Assembly (NCBI GenBank): GCA_947631685.1
Contig: CANRMI010000001.1
Location: 124,001-188,000, forward strand
Reading direction: 5' to 3'
Length of the DNA stretch: 64,000 nt
Source of the DNA: an uncultured Lachnospiraceae bacterium
Lineage (GTDB): Bacteria > Bacillota > Clostridia > Lachnospirales > Lachnospiraceae
The notes under the pieces were generated by a model. It was not told the DNA's origin and made no database searches. It saw only the letters and a program-made list of their open reading frames with translations. Positions 16,598-26,133 of the stretch are shown piece by piece; the stretch's first letter is position 1; the number at the start of each line of letters is the position of its first letter. Position numbers and translations under genes: made by a program.

Positions 16598-18367
16598 ATG
16601 TTGGAAAGAGGGAACAGGACCTTCCACAGGAAGAAGATCACGGTTGTATTTTTTCTGTGCTCCGCAGTGCTTTTTCTGCTCTTTCTGAGGCTGGTTTACC
16701 TGATGATAGCCAAAGCGGACTACTACAGCGGAAAAGCGGTGGAGCTCCATGAGCGGGAGAGAAGCATCAAGGCCGCCAGAGGAAGGATCATAGACTGCAA
16801 CGGACAGGTGATCGCGGACAATAAGACCGTCTGTACCATTTCCGTGATACATAGTCAGATCGAAGATCCCGAAGAGGTCATCGCGGTGCTTTCTAGGGAG
16901 CTCTCCCTTTCAGAAGAGTACGTAAGAGTCAGAGTGGAAAAATATTCCTCCATAGAGCGCATCAGAAGCAATGTGGACAAAGAGACAGGGGACCGGATCA
17001 GGGAGTATGACCTGGCGGGCGTCAAGGTGGATGAGGACTATAAGCGGTATTATCCCTACGGCCAGCTGGCTTCAAAGGTTTTGGGCTTTACCGGAAGCGA
17101 CAACCAGGGGATCATCGGCTTGGAGGTAGTATACGAGGAGTACCTGGAAGGCAAGCCGGGCACCATACTGACGGTAACGGACGCTAAGGGCATAGAAGTG
17201 GAGGAAGCGGGAGAAAGCCGGATAGAGCCTATAAGCGGCGGCGATTTACATATCAGCCTGGATATGAATATCCAGAGCTACGCCACGCAGTTAGCCTATC
17301 AGGCCATGGAAACCAAGGAGGCCCAGAGCGTTTCCATTATTGTGATGAATCCCCAAAACGGGGAGCTCCTGGCCATGGTGAATGTGCCGGAATTTGACCT
17401 GAATAATCCCTACGAGCTGCCTAAGGAAGCTTCCGTCAGTGAAAACGGGGAACCTGTGGAACTTTCTGCCGAAGAAAAACAGGATCTGTTAAATGCCATG
17501 TGGAGAAACGGCTGTATCAACGATACCTATGAGCCGGGTTCCACCTTTAAGATCATTACGGCAGCGGCAGGGCTGGAGTCCGGCGTGGTGACGCCGGAAA
17601 GCACCTTTTCCTGTCCGGGGTTCATCATTGTGGAAGACAGGAAGATCCGCTGTCACAAGGTGGGCGGACATGGAGCGGAAAATTTTGTGCTGGCTACCAT
17701 GAATTCTTGTAACCCGGTGTTTATCACCGTTGGCCTGCGCATGGGAGCGGAAACCTTTTACAGTTATTTTGAGCGGTTCGGCCTGCTAAAGAGAACCGGT
17801 GTGGATCTGCCCGGAGAGGCAGGCACCATTATGCACGATCTGGAAAATATAGGGGATGTGGAGCTGGCTACCATTTCCTTTGGGCAGTCCTTTCAGCTTA
17901 CCCCTATTCAGCTTTTGACGACGGCAGCCTCCATTGTCAACGGAGGCAGGCGGATAACGCCTCATTTTGGGGTAAAGGTCACGGATAAGGACGGCGGACT
18001 CATACAAGAGTTTGCCTATCCGGTAGAGGAAGGGATCGTGTCGGAGGAAACTTCGGCCACCATGCGGGAGATCTTGGAAAAGGTGGTATCGGAGGGAGGC
18101 GGCAAGAACGCCTACATCGAAGGGGCGCGCATCGGGGGAAAGACGGCCACCAGCCAGACGCTCCCTAGGGGGAGCGGCCAGTATATCGCCTCTTTTATCG
18201 GGTTCGCGCCGGCGGATAATCCGCAGGTGATCGCGATCGCCATTATCAACAGACCTCACGGCACGTATTACGGAGGACAGATAGCCGCGCCCATTATCAG
18301 ACAGCTTTTTGAAAATATTCTTCCTTATTTGGGGATTATGGACTATAATGGGGTTGTTACGGAATAG
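16598..18367 (+). CDS. Second class B penicillin-binding protein (SpoVD/FtsI type) with a KTA motif
   Basis: A 589-residue bitopic transpeptidase. The membrane segment lies at about 12-35, then the pedestal with ARGRIIDCNGQV, then STFK with Ser315, and SCN at 370. The third motif is KTAT (515-518) where KTGT/KTGS is usual. Tandem PBPs at this place in spore formers are usually FtsI plus SpoVD; SpoVD makes cortex peptidoglycan. The C-terminal PASTA domain of Bacillus SpoVD is absent, so the SpoVD assignment is an inference from position. Its ribosome site is buried in a hairpin. murD starts 8 bases after its stop. Confidence 0.88.
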   Translation: MLERGNRTFHRKKITVVFFLCSAVLFLLFLRLVYLMIAKADYYSGKAVELHERERSIKAARGRIIDCNGQVIADNKTVCTISVIHSQIEDPEEVIAVLSRELSLSEEYVRVRVEKYSSIERIRSNVDKETGDRIREYDLAGVKVDEDYKRYYPYGQLASKVLGFTGSDNQGIIGLEVVYEEYLEGKPGTILTVTDAKGIEVEEAGESRIEPISGGDLHISLDMNIQSYATQLAYQAMETKEAQSVSIIVMNPQNGELLAMVNVPEFDLNNPYELPKEASVSENGEPVELSAEEKQDLLNAMWRNGCINDTYEPGSTFKIITAAAGLESGVVTPESTFSCPGFIIVEDRKIRCHKVGGHGAENFVLATMNSCNPVFITVGLRMGAETFYSYFERFGLLKRTGVDLPGEAGTIMHDLENIGDVELATISFGQSFQLTPIQLLTTAASIVNGGRRITPHFGVKVTDKDGGLIQEFAYPVEEGIVSEETSATMREILEKVVSEGGGKNAYIEGARIGGKTATSQTLPRGSGQYIASFIGFAPADNPQVIAIAIINRPHGTYYGGQIAAPIIRQLFENILPYLGIMDYNGVVTE

Positions 18368-18375
18368 GAGGCAGT

Positions 18376-19743
18376 ATGGATTTACGGAATAAGAAAGCTT
18401 TGATCATCGGTTCCGGCAAGAGCGGGATCGCCGCGGCCGGTCTGTTGTGCAGGGCAGGCGCACGGCCCGTACTCTTTGACGGGAATGAAAAGCTGGATAT
18501 AAAGGAAATAGAGGGAAGATTGGACTGCCCGCGGCAGGTCAAAGTATATGTGGGAACTTTGCCCGACGAGGTAAAAAAGAAGATCGAACTGCTGGTGTTA
18601 AGTCCCGGCGTGCCTGTGGATACGCCCTTTGTGGAGGACTTTAAGAGCAGGGGCATTCCTGTGATCGGAGAGATCGAACTGGGGTATCTTTTGGAACAGG
18701 GCAGGGTGATCGCCATTACCGGCACCAACGGGAAGACCACTACCACCACACTGACGGGCGAGATCATGAAAGCTTATTTTTCCCATGTGTTCGTGGTGGG
18801 AAATATCGGGAACCCCTACACGCTGGAAGCGGATAAAACCGGAAAGGATTCCGTTACCGTGGCGGAGATAAGCAGTTTTCAGCTGGAAACCGTGGATACC
18901 TTTCATCCGGCGGTATCGGCTATTTTGAATATTACGCCGGATCATTTAAACCGCCACCATACCATGGCCAATTATGTGGCGGCCAAGGAAGCGGTGGCCC
19001 GCAGGCAGACGAAAGAGGAGGTCTGCGTACTGAACTATGAAGACGCTTATCTGCAGGACTTTGCCGGAAGATGTCCGGCCAGAGTGATCTTCTTTTCTTC
19101 CGCGAGGCAGCTGGAAGACGGCTATTACGCGCAGGGAGATTTCATATACCGGGCAGAGGGCGGAAAGAGCGAAAAGATCCTGAATATCCACAGGGATATG
19201 AATCTGGTGGGCCGGTGCAATGTGGAGAATGTCATGGCGGCTTTGGCCATAGCGGAAAGTATGCGGGTACCCATGGATGTGACTCTGCGGGTGATTAAGG
19301 AATTTAAAGCTGTGGAGCACAGGATAGAATATGTGGCCAAAAAGCGGGGAGTGGTCTATTACAACGACTCCAAAGGCACCAATCCCGACGCGGCCATTCA
19401 GGGAATACGCGCTATGTCCTGCCCTACGGTGCTGATCGGAGGCGGATATGACAAAGGCAGTGAATACGACGAGTGGATAGAGGCCTTTGACGGCAAGGTA
19501 AAATGTCTGGTGCTCGTTGGGCAGACGAAAGAAAAGATCGCGGAATGCGCGAGAAAACACGGGTTTACTGCCATTAAAACGGCCGAGAGTTTTGAGGAAG
19601 CTTTCCGGATCTGTACGGAAACGGCTGAGAGCGGCGACGCGGTACTGCTTTCGCCGGCCTGTGCCAGCTGGGGAATGTTTTCTAACTATGAGGAGAGAGG
19701 ACGTATTTTCAAAGAGCTTGTGAATGCCCTTTCAGAGGAGTAA
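18376..19743 (+). CDS. murD: UDP-N-acetylmuramoylalanine-D-glutamate ligase
   Basis: A 455-residue cytoplasmic ATP-dependent ligase that adds D-Glu to UDP-MurNAc-L-Ala. The N-terminal Rossmann domain (ALIIGSGKSGIAAA) is followed by the Mur ligase P-loop ITGTNGKTTT near residue 115, an SSFQLE motif near 175, NITPDHLNRH near 190, and a C-terminal domain with YNDSKGTNPDAA. The mraY gene that normally sits between the PBPs and murD is missing here. The ribosome site AGGAGGCAGT is strong. Confidence 0.97.
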   Translation: MDLRNKKALIIGSGKSGIAAAGLLCRAGARPVLFDGNEKLDIKEIEGRLDCPRQVKVYVGTLPDEVKKKIELLVLSPGVPVDTPFVEDFKSRGIPVIGEIELGYLLEQGRVIAITGTNGKTTTTTLTGEIMKAYFSHVFVVGNIGNPYTLEADKTGKDSVTVAEISSFQLETVDTFHPAVSAILNITPDHLNRHHTMANYVAAKEAVARRQTKEEVCVLNYEDAYLQDFAGRCPARVIFFSSARQLEDGYYAQGDFIYRAEGGKSEKILNIHRDMNLVGRCNVENVMAALAIAESMRVPMDVTLRVIKEFKAVEHRIEYVAKKRGVVYYNDSKGTNPDAAIQGIRAMSCPTVLIGGGYDKGSEYDEWIEAFDGKVKCLVLVGQTKEKIAECARKHGFTAIKTAESFEEAFRICTETAESGDAVLLSPACASWGMFSNYEERGRIFKELVNALSEE

Positions 19744-19747
19744 TGAC

Positions 19748-20899
19748 GTGGCAAGGAAAAAAAGACGACAAGGACAAAGCGAATATTTCTTCGACTACAG
19801 CCTGCTGTTTATCGTATTGTTTCTGCTGGGCTTCGGACTTGTGATGCTGTATTCCACCAGCTCCTACGAGGCCGCCCAGAAGTACGGCAGCTCCACTTAT
19901 TATCTGGTAAAGCAGCTGAAATCCACCATTCTGGGACTGGTGGGTATGATGGTGATAGCCAACATCCCTTATCATTTCTGGGAAAAGTTTTACGGCTTCG
20001 GCTACCTGATCTCCGTGGTGCTTTTAGCCCTGATCATTCCCTTTGGCCATGAATCCGGCGGCGCGAAGCGCTGGTTCCGTATCGGAGGCATGTCCATACA
20101 GCCTTCCGAGATCGCCAAGCTCTGTATGATCCTGTTCCTGGCGGTGGTGATCTGTAAAATGGGAAAGAGCATACGTACCATGAAAGGGTTTCTGGCTCTG
20201 TTGGCCCTGCCTCTTCCCATTGTCATAATGGTCTGGAGGATCACCTCCAACCTCAGTTCCGCTATCATCATTATGGGGATCGCGGTACTGATGGTATTTG
20301 TAGCAAGTCCCGACTATAAGAAATTTATTTTGATGGGGCTGGCTGGCGTGGCAGGTGTGGCCCTGGTCGTTTTCATCATAGTCAATGTGGCGAACAGTGA
20401 CACCCTGAATTATCGCGGGGGCCGTATACTGGCATGGTTAGATCCGGAGGCCTATGTCAGCGATAAGGGTTATCAGACACTGCAGGCACTCTACGCCATC
20501 GGTTCCGGCGGGATCTGGGGCAAGGGGCTGGGGCAGAGTATGCAGAAGCTGGGATTTATCCCGGAAGCGCAGAATGATATGATCTTCTCCATCATCTGCG
20601 AGGAACTGGGACTGTTTGGAGCGGTGGCTATCATCCTGATGTTTGTTATGCTGATCTGGCGGCTGATGGTGATCGCCAACAATGCGCCGGATCTCTTTGG
20701 CGCCCTGCTGGTGGTAGGCGTAATGGGACATATGGCCATACAAGTGATCTTAAATATTGCCGTGGTCACGAATACCATTCCCAATACGGGTATTTCCCTG
20801 CCCTTTATCAGTTACGGCGGTACGGCGGTGCTCTTCCAGCTGGCGGAGATCGGCCTGGTGCTAAACGTGGCGAAACGGATCCAGTTAAAAGAGGTGTAG
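19748..20899 (+). CDS. ftsW: SEDS-family peptidoglycan glycosyltransferase FtsW
   Basis: A 383-residue polytopic membrane protein with about ten hydrophobic segments. Family signatures include LGFGLVMLYSTSS in the first segment, GGAKRWFRIG near residue 108, PSEIAKL, and the C-terminal NTGISLPFISYGGTA. It polymerises lipid II at the septum together with a class B PBP, consistent with two PBP genes just upstream. I chose GTG 19748 because AGAGGAG precedes it; an in-frame ATG at 19724 lies inside murD and adds eight atypical residues. Confidence 0.95.
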   Translation: MARKKRRQGQSEYFFDYSLLFIVLFLLGFGLVMLYSTSSYEAAQKYGSSTYYLVKQLKSTILGLVGMMVIANIPYHFWEKFYGFGYLISVVLLALIIPFGHESGGAKRWFRIGGMSIQPSEIAKLCMILFLAVVICKMGKSIRTMKGFLALLALPLPIVIMVWRITSNLSSAIIIMGIAVLMVFVASPDYKKFILMGLAGVAGVALVVFIIVNVANSDTLNYRGGRILAWLDPEAYVSDKGYQTLQALYAIGSGGIWGKGLGQSMQKLGFIPEAQNDMIFSIICEELGLFGAVAIILMFVMLIWRLMVIANNAPDLFGALLVVGVMGHMAIQVILNIAVVTNTIPNTGISLPFISYGGTAVLFQLAEIGLVLNVAKRIQLKEV

Positions 20900-20928
20900 C
20901 CATAGCCTTTAGAACATCTCTTTTGACC

Positions 20929-20960
20929 GCGCATAAGATAAAATATATTTTCTTATGTGC
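20929..20960 (+). other. Hairpin between ftsW and murA
   Basis: GCGCATAAG (20929-20937) pairs with CTTATGTGC (20952-20960) with one G-U, enclosing an AT-only palindromic interior. It ends directly next to the GGGAGG ribosome site of murA (20961-20966). It has no T-run, so it is not a standard terminator; a role in mRNA processing or translation is possible. Confidence 0.5.
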
Positions 20961-20972
20961 GGGAGGCATAAT

Positions 20973-22241
20973 TTGGATTCTGTTTATATCCGCGGTGGAA
21001 TTGCCCTTCAGGGGCAGGTCGGCATACAGGGTTCTAAAAATGCGGTACTGCCGGTTCTGGCCGCAACTTTGCTTGCGGATGGGACCAGCGTAATTGAAAA
21101 TTGTCCCAGACTGGCAGATGTATATCATATGCAGACCTTGTTAAAAAGTCTTGGCTGCAGTGTTACCAGAGAAAAAGACAGGCTCAAAGTCAATACGGAA
21201 GGAATGAACAAGCTTACGGCGCTTTCCGCGGATATGCCCAAGGAAGCGGTGGAGAGCATGCGCTCTTCCATTGTTCTGCTGGGAGCGCTGTTGAACAGAA
21301 TGGGCGAAGTGGAGTTGGCCTATCCCGGAGGCTGCGTCATCGGAAAACGTCCCATTGATATTCATATTGAAGCCCTGAAACAGCTTCAGGTTCATTTTGA
21401 AGAGAGATCCTATGGGCTTCATGCTTATACGAAGGGGATGAAGGGCGCGGAGATCCGGCTGGCTTTTCCCAGTGTGGGCGCCACGGAGAATCTGCTTTTA
21501 GCCGCTGTGGGAGCGGACGGCGCTACGGTGATACGGGGGGCCGCTAAGGAGCCGGAGATTGAATCTCTGTGCGGATTTTTGAGTGCCTGCGGCGCGGATA
21601 TTACCGGCGGAGGCAGCTCCACCATTTTGATCCAGGGAAAAAGGAAACTTTCCGGAGCGGAATTTGCCATACCGGGAGACAGGATTGTGGCGGGGACCTA
21701 TCTCTGCGCCTGTCTTGCGGCGGGGGGAGAGGTGCTCCTGACAAAAGCGCCCGCGGCCCAGATGGGTGCCGTAAAAAAAGTGACCAAGGCGATGGGTGCC
21801 CTTTGGCAGGAAACGGACAAGGGGCTTTATATACAGCGCGGCGCCCGTCTGAAAACGCCGGGAAAGCTGGTTACGGCGCCGTATCCGGGATTTCCCACGG
21901 ATATGCAGTCCCTCTTTCTGCCTGTGCTGGCATTGGCGGAAGGGAGCTCCCAGGTGGAAGAAAGGATCTTTGAAGACCGTTTTCACATTGTACCGGATCT
22001 AAAGCTTATGGGCGCCAAAATAGAGCAGACGGACAAAAGAAAAGTCCGGATAGAGGGGACAGAACAGCTATCCGGTGCCAGGGTGGAGGCAAAAGAACTG
22101 CGCGGCGGAGCGGCTCTGGTCATCGCGGGAGCTGCCGCAAAGGGAGAGACCGTTGTGGATGGATGCGGCTATATTGAGAGGGGCTACGAGAACATCTGCA
22201 GGGATTTGAGAGAGTTAGGAGTGCGCATTTACGGTGTTTAA
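20973..22241 (+). CDS. murA: UDP-N-acetylglucosamine 1-carboxyvinyltransferase
   Basis: A 422-residue EPSP-synthase-fold enzyme for the first committed step of peptidoglycan synthesis, the target of fosfomycin. GSKNAVLP near residue 21 holds the Lys-Asn pair. The flexible loop PGGCVIGKRPIDIH carries Cys121, the residue alkylated by fosfomycin. TTG 20973 is the best start because GGGAGG lies 6 bases upstream; an ATG at 20955 would add MCGRHN and precede that ribosome site. The C-terminus overlaps the start of ftsQ by 8 bases. Confidence 0.95.
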   Translation: MDSVYIRGGIALQGQVGIQGSKNAVLPVLAATLLADGTSVIENCPRLADVYHMQTLLKSLGCSVTREKDRLKVNTEGMNKLTALSADMPKEAVESMRSSIVLLGALLNRMGEVELAYPGGCVIGKRPIDIHIEALKQLQVHFEERSYGLHAYTKGMKGAEIRLAFPSVGATENLLLAAVGADGATVIRGAAKEPEIESLCGFLSACGADITGGGSSTILIQGKRKLSGAEFAIPGDRIVAGTYLCACLAAGGEVLLTKAPAAQMGAVKKVTKAMGALWQETDKGLYIQRGARLKTPGKLVTAPYPGFPTDMQSLFLPVLALAEGSSQVEERIFEDRFHIVPDLKLMGAKIEQTDKRKVRIEGTEQLSGARVEAKELRGGAALVIAGAAAKGETVVDGCGYIERGYENICRDLRELGVRIYGV

Positions 22242-22989
22242 CAGGTATAGACGGAGAGAGAGACGCCCCCTGAGGCGGGGGATAAAGATTTTGCTGGTGC
22301 TGGCAGCGGTTGCGGTGCTTTTAGGAGGACTGTACTATTTTTTACAGACCCGCACCGTGACCACTGTCTACGTGGAGGGAAATGTCCACTACACCAGTGA
22401 GGAGATAGAGGCCATGGTCTTAGACAGCCCCCTGTCCCGCAACTCCCTGTACCTGTCCATGGTCTATAAGGACAAAGAAATAACGGGAGTGCCTTTTATC
22501 GCTTCCATGTCGGTGCAGGTGCTCTCGCCGGATACGGTACGGATCAAGGTGTACGAGAAATCCCTGGCGGGATATGTGGAGTATTTAGGCAGGTATATCT
22601 ATTTTGATAAGGATGGTACCGTAGTAGAAAGCTCCGACATCAAAACCGCCGGAGTGCCTCAGATAACCGGACTTTCTTTCGACCATATGGTGCTGGGGGA
22701 GCCCCTGCCGGTAGAAGAGCCGGAAATTTTTTACCGGGTACTGACACTGACGCAGGCGCTGACGAAGTATCAGCTCGCGGTGGACCGCATCTATTTTGAC
22801 GGCCCGGAGCATATGACGCTGTACTTTGGAAAAATAAAGATCGTGTTTGGAACGGACGAGCTGTTAGACGAGAAAATGGGGCTGATACAGAGCCTTTTGC
22901 CGGATCTGGAAGGAAAGGAGGGCACCATGTCCCTGGAAAATTACGATGGAGATTCCAATTTCAGGCCGATTTTTAAGCCGGACAGCTGA
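22234..22989 (+). CDS. ftsQ: Cell-division protein FtsQ/DivIB
   Basis: A 251-residue bitopic protein with a very basic cytoplasmic N-terminus (RYRRRERRPLRRG), a single membrane segment at about 18-40, a POTRA domain (VYVEGNVHYTSEEIEAMV) and a beta domain with YIYFDKDGTVVE. It forms the divisome subcomplex with FtsL and FtsB/DivIC proteins. The GTG start at 22234 overlaps the murA end, suggesting coupled translation. Sequence identity in this family is low; position and domain layout carry the call. Confidence 0.88.
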   Translation: MFNRYRRRERRPLRRGIKILLVLAAVAVLLGGLYYFLQTRTVTTVYVEGNVHYTSEEIEAMVLDSPLSRNSLYLSMVYKDKEITGVPFIASMSVQVLSPDTVRIKVYEKSLAGYVEYLGRYIYFDKDGTVVESSDIKTAGVPQITGLSFDHMVLGEPLPVEEPEIFYRVLTLTQALTKYQLAVDRIYFDGPEHMTLYFGKIKIVFGTDELLDEKMGLIQSLLPDLEGKEGTMSLENYDGDSNFRPIFKPDS

Positions 22990-23024
22990 TTTTGAAAAAA
23001 CCTGAGAAGAATTAAAAAAAGATG

Positions 23025-23053
23025 TTGATTAATTGTAAAAATAATTATATGAT
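23025..23053 (+). promoter_or_regulatory. Promoter upstream of ftsZ
   Basis: TTGATT (23025-23030), 17 bp, then TATGAT (23048-23053), 41 bases before the start codon of ftsZ. It would give ftsZ its own supply in addition to readthrough from ftsQ. Confidence 0.65.
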
Positions 23054-23093
23054 ATTCTATATGGAGTTTATGTGGGAATAGGAGGAATTACCC

Positions 23094-24266
23094 TTGTTGG
23101 AGATTAAGACGAATGATGCTGAATCTGCAGCCAGAATCATCGTGGTCGGTGTAGGCGGCGCAGGTAATAATGCTGTAAATAGAATGGTAGATGAAAGTAT
23201 CGGCGGAGTGGAGTTTATCGGTGTCAATACCGATAAGCAGGCACTGCAGCTCTGCAAGGCTCCCAAGCTGATCCAGATAGGGGAGAAGCTGACGAAGGGA
23301 TTAGGCGCAGGCGCCAAGCCCGAGGTTGGCCAGAAAGCGGCGGAGGAGAGCAGCGAGGAGATTGAGAACGCCTTAAAGGGCGCGGATATGGTATTCGTTA
23401 CCTGCGGTATGGGCGGCGGTACCGGAACCGGCGCGGCTCCCGTGGTAGCAAAGATCGCCAAGGAAATGGGGATCCTGACCGTGGGCGTTGTAACGAAGCC
23501 TTTTCGTTTTGAGGCAAAGGCGCGTATGAGCAATGCTCTGATGGGCATTGAGAATATCAAGGGGAATGTGGATACCCTGATAGTGATTCCCAACGATAAG
23601 CTTTTAGAAATAGTGGACAAGCGTACCACTATGCCTGAAGCTCTTAAGAAAGCGGATGAAGTGCTTCAGCAGGCGGTGCAGGGCATTACCGACTTAATCA
23701 ATGTACCTTCCGTTATCAATCTGGACTTTGCGGATGTGCAGACCGTTATGAAGGACAAGGGTGTGGCCCATATCGGTATCGGCGTGGGCAAGGGCGATGA
23801 CAAAGCGTTGGAGGCTGTCAAAATGGCAGTGGAGAGCCCTCTGCTGGAGACCACGATCAATGGCGCTACTCATGTGATCATCAACGTGTCCGGCGATATT
23901 ACCTTAAACGACGCTTCGGAGGCTTCCGATTATGTCAGGGAGCTGACGGGTGATGATGTGAACGTCATCTTCGGTGCTATGTACGACGCTTCCAAGACAG
24001 ATACCTGTACCATTACGGTTATCGCCACCGGACTGGATACCCAGGAGAGCCGTGCCAAGGGCAGCGCGTTCGGTGCCTATGGCGGAACCAATCGTTTTAT
24101 CCCGCCTTCTTCCTTTCAGGCGAATAAGCCGGAAGGGTTTGTAAAGCATACCGGAGAAGAGGCCAAGCCTCCTTTAGACGGTATTGTAAAGCCTACGGAC
24201 CTTCGCTCTTCCGTAGTGGAGAAGTCCCTGAAAATACCGGATTTCCTTCAGCGGGGCAAAAACTAG
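23094..24266 (+). CDS. ftsZ: Cell-division GTPase FtsZ
   Basis: A 390-residue tubulin homologue that forms the Z ring. It shows [13 protein letters not shown] near residue 17, the tubulin signature [10 protein letters not shown] near 107, NLDFADV near 206, and a C-terminal peptide [10 protein letters not shown] that binds FtsA/SepF-type partners. The start is TTG (23094) behind AGGAGGAATTACCC, giving MLEIKTND. It is the last gene of the division cluster and is followed by a clear terminator. Confidence 0.98.
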   Translation: MLEIKTNDAESAARIIVVGVGGAGNNAVNRMVDESIGGVEFIGVNTDKQALQLCKAPKLIQIGEKLTKGLGAGAKPEVGQKAAEESSEEIENALKGADMVFVTCGMGGGTGTGAAPVVAKIAKEMGILTVGVVTKPFRFEAKARMSNALMGIENIKGNVDTLIVIPNDKLLEIVDKRTTMPEALKKADEVLQQAVQGITDLINVPSVINLDFADVQTVMKDKGVAHIGIGVGKGDDKALEAVKMAVESPLLETTINGATHVIINVSGDITLNDASEASDYVRELTGDDVNVIFGAMYDASKTDTCTITVIATGLDTQESRAKGSAFGAYGGTNRFIPPSSFQANKPEGFVKHTGEEAKPPLDGIVKPTDLRSSVVEKSLKIPDFLQRGKN

Positions 24267-24293
24267 ATTTCACTTCTATATACAGATATAGCG

Positions 24294-24320
24294 GGACAGC
24301 TTTCGGGCTGTCCTTTTTTT
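24294..24320 (+). terminator. Intrinsic terminator after ftsZ
   Basis: GGACAGC (24294-24300) pairs with GCTGTCC (24307-24313) across a 6-base loop, followed by seven Ts. Confidence 0.92.
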
Positions 24321-24346
24321 GCGTGGAAAAGAGCCTCCTTTTCCCA

Positions 24347-24422
24347 TGTCGAAGTATGCCGGAAAAATAAGACAGTCCATAGAATAAATCCGACAAATTC
24401 TTTGGCGCGCTCCCTTTATAAT
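24347..24422 (+). promoter_or_regulatory. spoIIGA promoter region with Spo0A-box-like sites
   Basis: An exact TGTCGAA Spo0A box lies at 24347-24353, and a reverse-orientation site TCCGACA (6 of 7 matches) at 24389-24395. A consensus TATAAT lies at 24417-24422, with no good -35 at normal spacing. In Bacillus the spoIIG promoter likewise has a displaced -35 region and depends on phosphorylated Spo0A. Confidence 0.65.
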
Positions 24423-24469
24423 GATTGTCAGACGGTATAAAGAAGCTTGTAAAGAAGGGAGGGAAGCCG

Positions 24470-25369
24470 GTGTATTATGAGGTCTATATAGACAGTCTGT
24501 TTCTGTTAAGTTTTACCTTGAACCTATACTTGTTCCTGCTGCTGAACAGAAAGCTGGACCGCACTGCCACGCGGTTAAGACTGCTTTTAGGCGCCGGAGC
24601 CGGAGCTGCCGGTTATGTGGCGGCCTTTCTGCTTCCTTTCGGCGGGCCGGTGGGAAAGACGCTGTTTTTAGTGCTTTTTGTAAACGGCGGCGTTTTGTAC
24701 GGAGTATACAGGCCCTCCTCCTTCAAAGCGTTTATCAGGCTTTGGGAATTGGCGCTCGGGTACTGTCTGATCTTAGGAGGCGCTTTTTTTCTGCTGACCA
24801 GCCATGTGGAGACCTTCAAGGAACACCGTATGTCCCTGACAGGCGTACTGGCCTGCGGAGGGCTTTTCTGCCTGGGGATTGGCGGCCTGGAAGAAAGAAA
24901 AGAGAGAGAACGGGCTGCCCCCTGCGAGGCGGTCTTAAAAAGTAAAACCGGCAGGCGCATTGCTGTAAAAGCCCTTGTGGACACGGGCAACTGCCTGCGG
25001 GAACCGATCAGCGGAGCGCCGGTGTCGGTCCTGGATAAAGAACTGTGGGAAGCCTTGTGGGATGGAGGAAAGGAGCCGGAGGGCTTTCGGGCTGTCCCCT
25101 ATAGGAGCGTGGGCTGTGAACGAGGAATCCTGAAAGCATATGAGATCCCGGAACTGCTTATCAGACAGGACGGTTTTCAACGGCTGTGCCGAAACGTGTA
25201 CGTGGGGCTGAACGAAGGGAAAGCGGCCTCTATGGGGGATTACGGGATGCTGATCCATCCGGAACTGTTAAAAAAGAATAGAAAATCCGCTTTGGGCGGA
25301 CGCCGTATACATGGCAGATTGAGAGGAAAACATGGTATTCAGAGTAAGTATGGGAAAAATACAGTTTAA
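24470..25369 (+). CDS. spoIIGA: Sigma-E processing peptidase SpoIIGA
   Basis: A 299-residue membrane aspartic protease that cleaves pro-sigma-E in the mother cell once forespore signalling begins. The N-terminal half holds about five hydrophobic segments beginning [14 protein letters not shown]. The C-terminal half carries the catalytic [10 protein letters not shown] motif with Asp171. GTG 24470 is preferred because GGGAGG lies 7 bases upstream; a TTG at 24425 would lie before that site. The 3' end overlaps sigE by 38 bases, so the protease and its substrate are translationally linked. Confidence 0.93.
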   Translation: MYYEVYIDSLFLLSFTLNLYLFLLLNRKLDRTATRLRLLLGAGAGAAGYVAAFLLPFGGPVGKTLFLVLFVNGGVLYGVYRPSSFKAFIRLWELALGYCLILGGAFFLLTSHVETFKEHRMSLTGVLACGGLFCLGIGGLEERKERERAAPCEAVLKSKTGRRIAVKALVDTGNCLREPISGAPVSVLDKELWEALWDGGKEPEGFRAVPYRSVGCERGILKAYEIPELLIRQDGFQRLCRNVYVGLNEGKAASMGDYGMLIHPELLKKNRKSALGGRRIHGRLRGKHGIQSKYGKNTV

Positions 25370-26084
25370 GCTGTTGCAAAGGGAAAACGGGCTGATCCGG
25401 TTTTCCCAGGGCAAATCCTTAAGACAGGGGGATGTCCATTACATAGGAGGAGCGGAAGTGCTGCCGCCGCCTTTGGAGGCAGAGCGGGAAAACGAGGTAA
25501 TAAGCGACTTAGGGACCAAAGACGGAGATACGGCCAAAACGATCCTGATCGAGCACAACTTAAGGCTGGTGGTCTATATTGCCAAGAAATTTGACAATAC
25601 GGGAGTGGGAGTGGAGGATCTGATCTCCATAGGGACCATAGGCTTAATAAAATCCATTAACACGTTTAACCCGGAAAAAAACATCAAGCTGGCCACTTAC
25701 GCTTCCCGCTGCATTGAAAATGAGATTCTTATGTACTTGAGGAGAAACAATAAGACGCGGCTGGAGGTCTCCATCGATGAGCCCTTAAACGTGGACTGGG
25801 ACGGGAATGAACTTCTGCTTTCGGATATTCTGGGGACGGATGAAGATATTATTTACCGGGATATTGAAACGGAAGTGGAAAAGAAGCTGCTGATGAAGGC
25901 GATCGACAAGCTTTCGGAACGGGAAAGAACCATTATCAATTTAAGATTCGGGCTGAACACGCCGGACGGACAGGAACTGACGCAGAAAGAAGTAGCGTCC
26001 CTGCTGGGAATTTCCCAGTCCTACATATCCCGGCTGGAAAAAAAGATCATGAAGCAGTTAAAGCGGGAGATAGAGCGCTCTTGA
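25332..26084 (+). CDS. sigE: Sporulation sigma factor E (pro-sigma-E)
   Basis: A 250-residue sigma-70 family factor for early mother-cell transcription. An N-terminal stretch of about 25-30 residues before the core is consistent with a cleavable pro-sequence. Region 2 shows [13 protein letters not shown] and [17 protein letters not shown]; region 4 shows [12 protein letters not shown] and the helix-turn-helix [24 protein letters not shown] 25332 follows GAGAGG. It overlaps the end of spoIIGA, the conserved order in spore formers. Confidence 0.96.
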   Translation: MVFRVSMGKIQFKLLQRENGLIRFSQGKSLRQGDVHYIGGAEVLPPPLEAERENEVISDLGTKDGDTAKTILIEHNLRLVVYIAKKFDNTGVGVEDLISIGTIGLIKSINTFNPEKNIKLATYASRCIENEILMYLRRNNKTRLEVSIDEPLNVDWDGNELLLSDILGTDEDIIYRDIETEVEKKLLMKAIDKLSERERTIINLRFGLNTPDGQELTQKEVASLLGISQSYISRLEKKIMKQLKREIERS

Positions 26085-26133
26085 AACAGAGGGTAAAATA
26101 TTGTATCATAACGCTGTAAGGAGTGATAACGTT

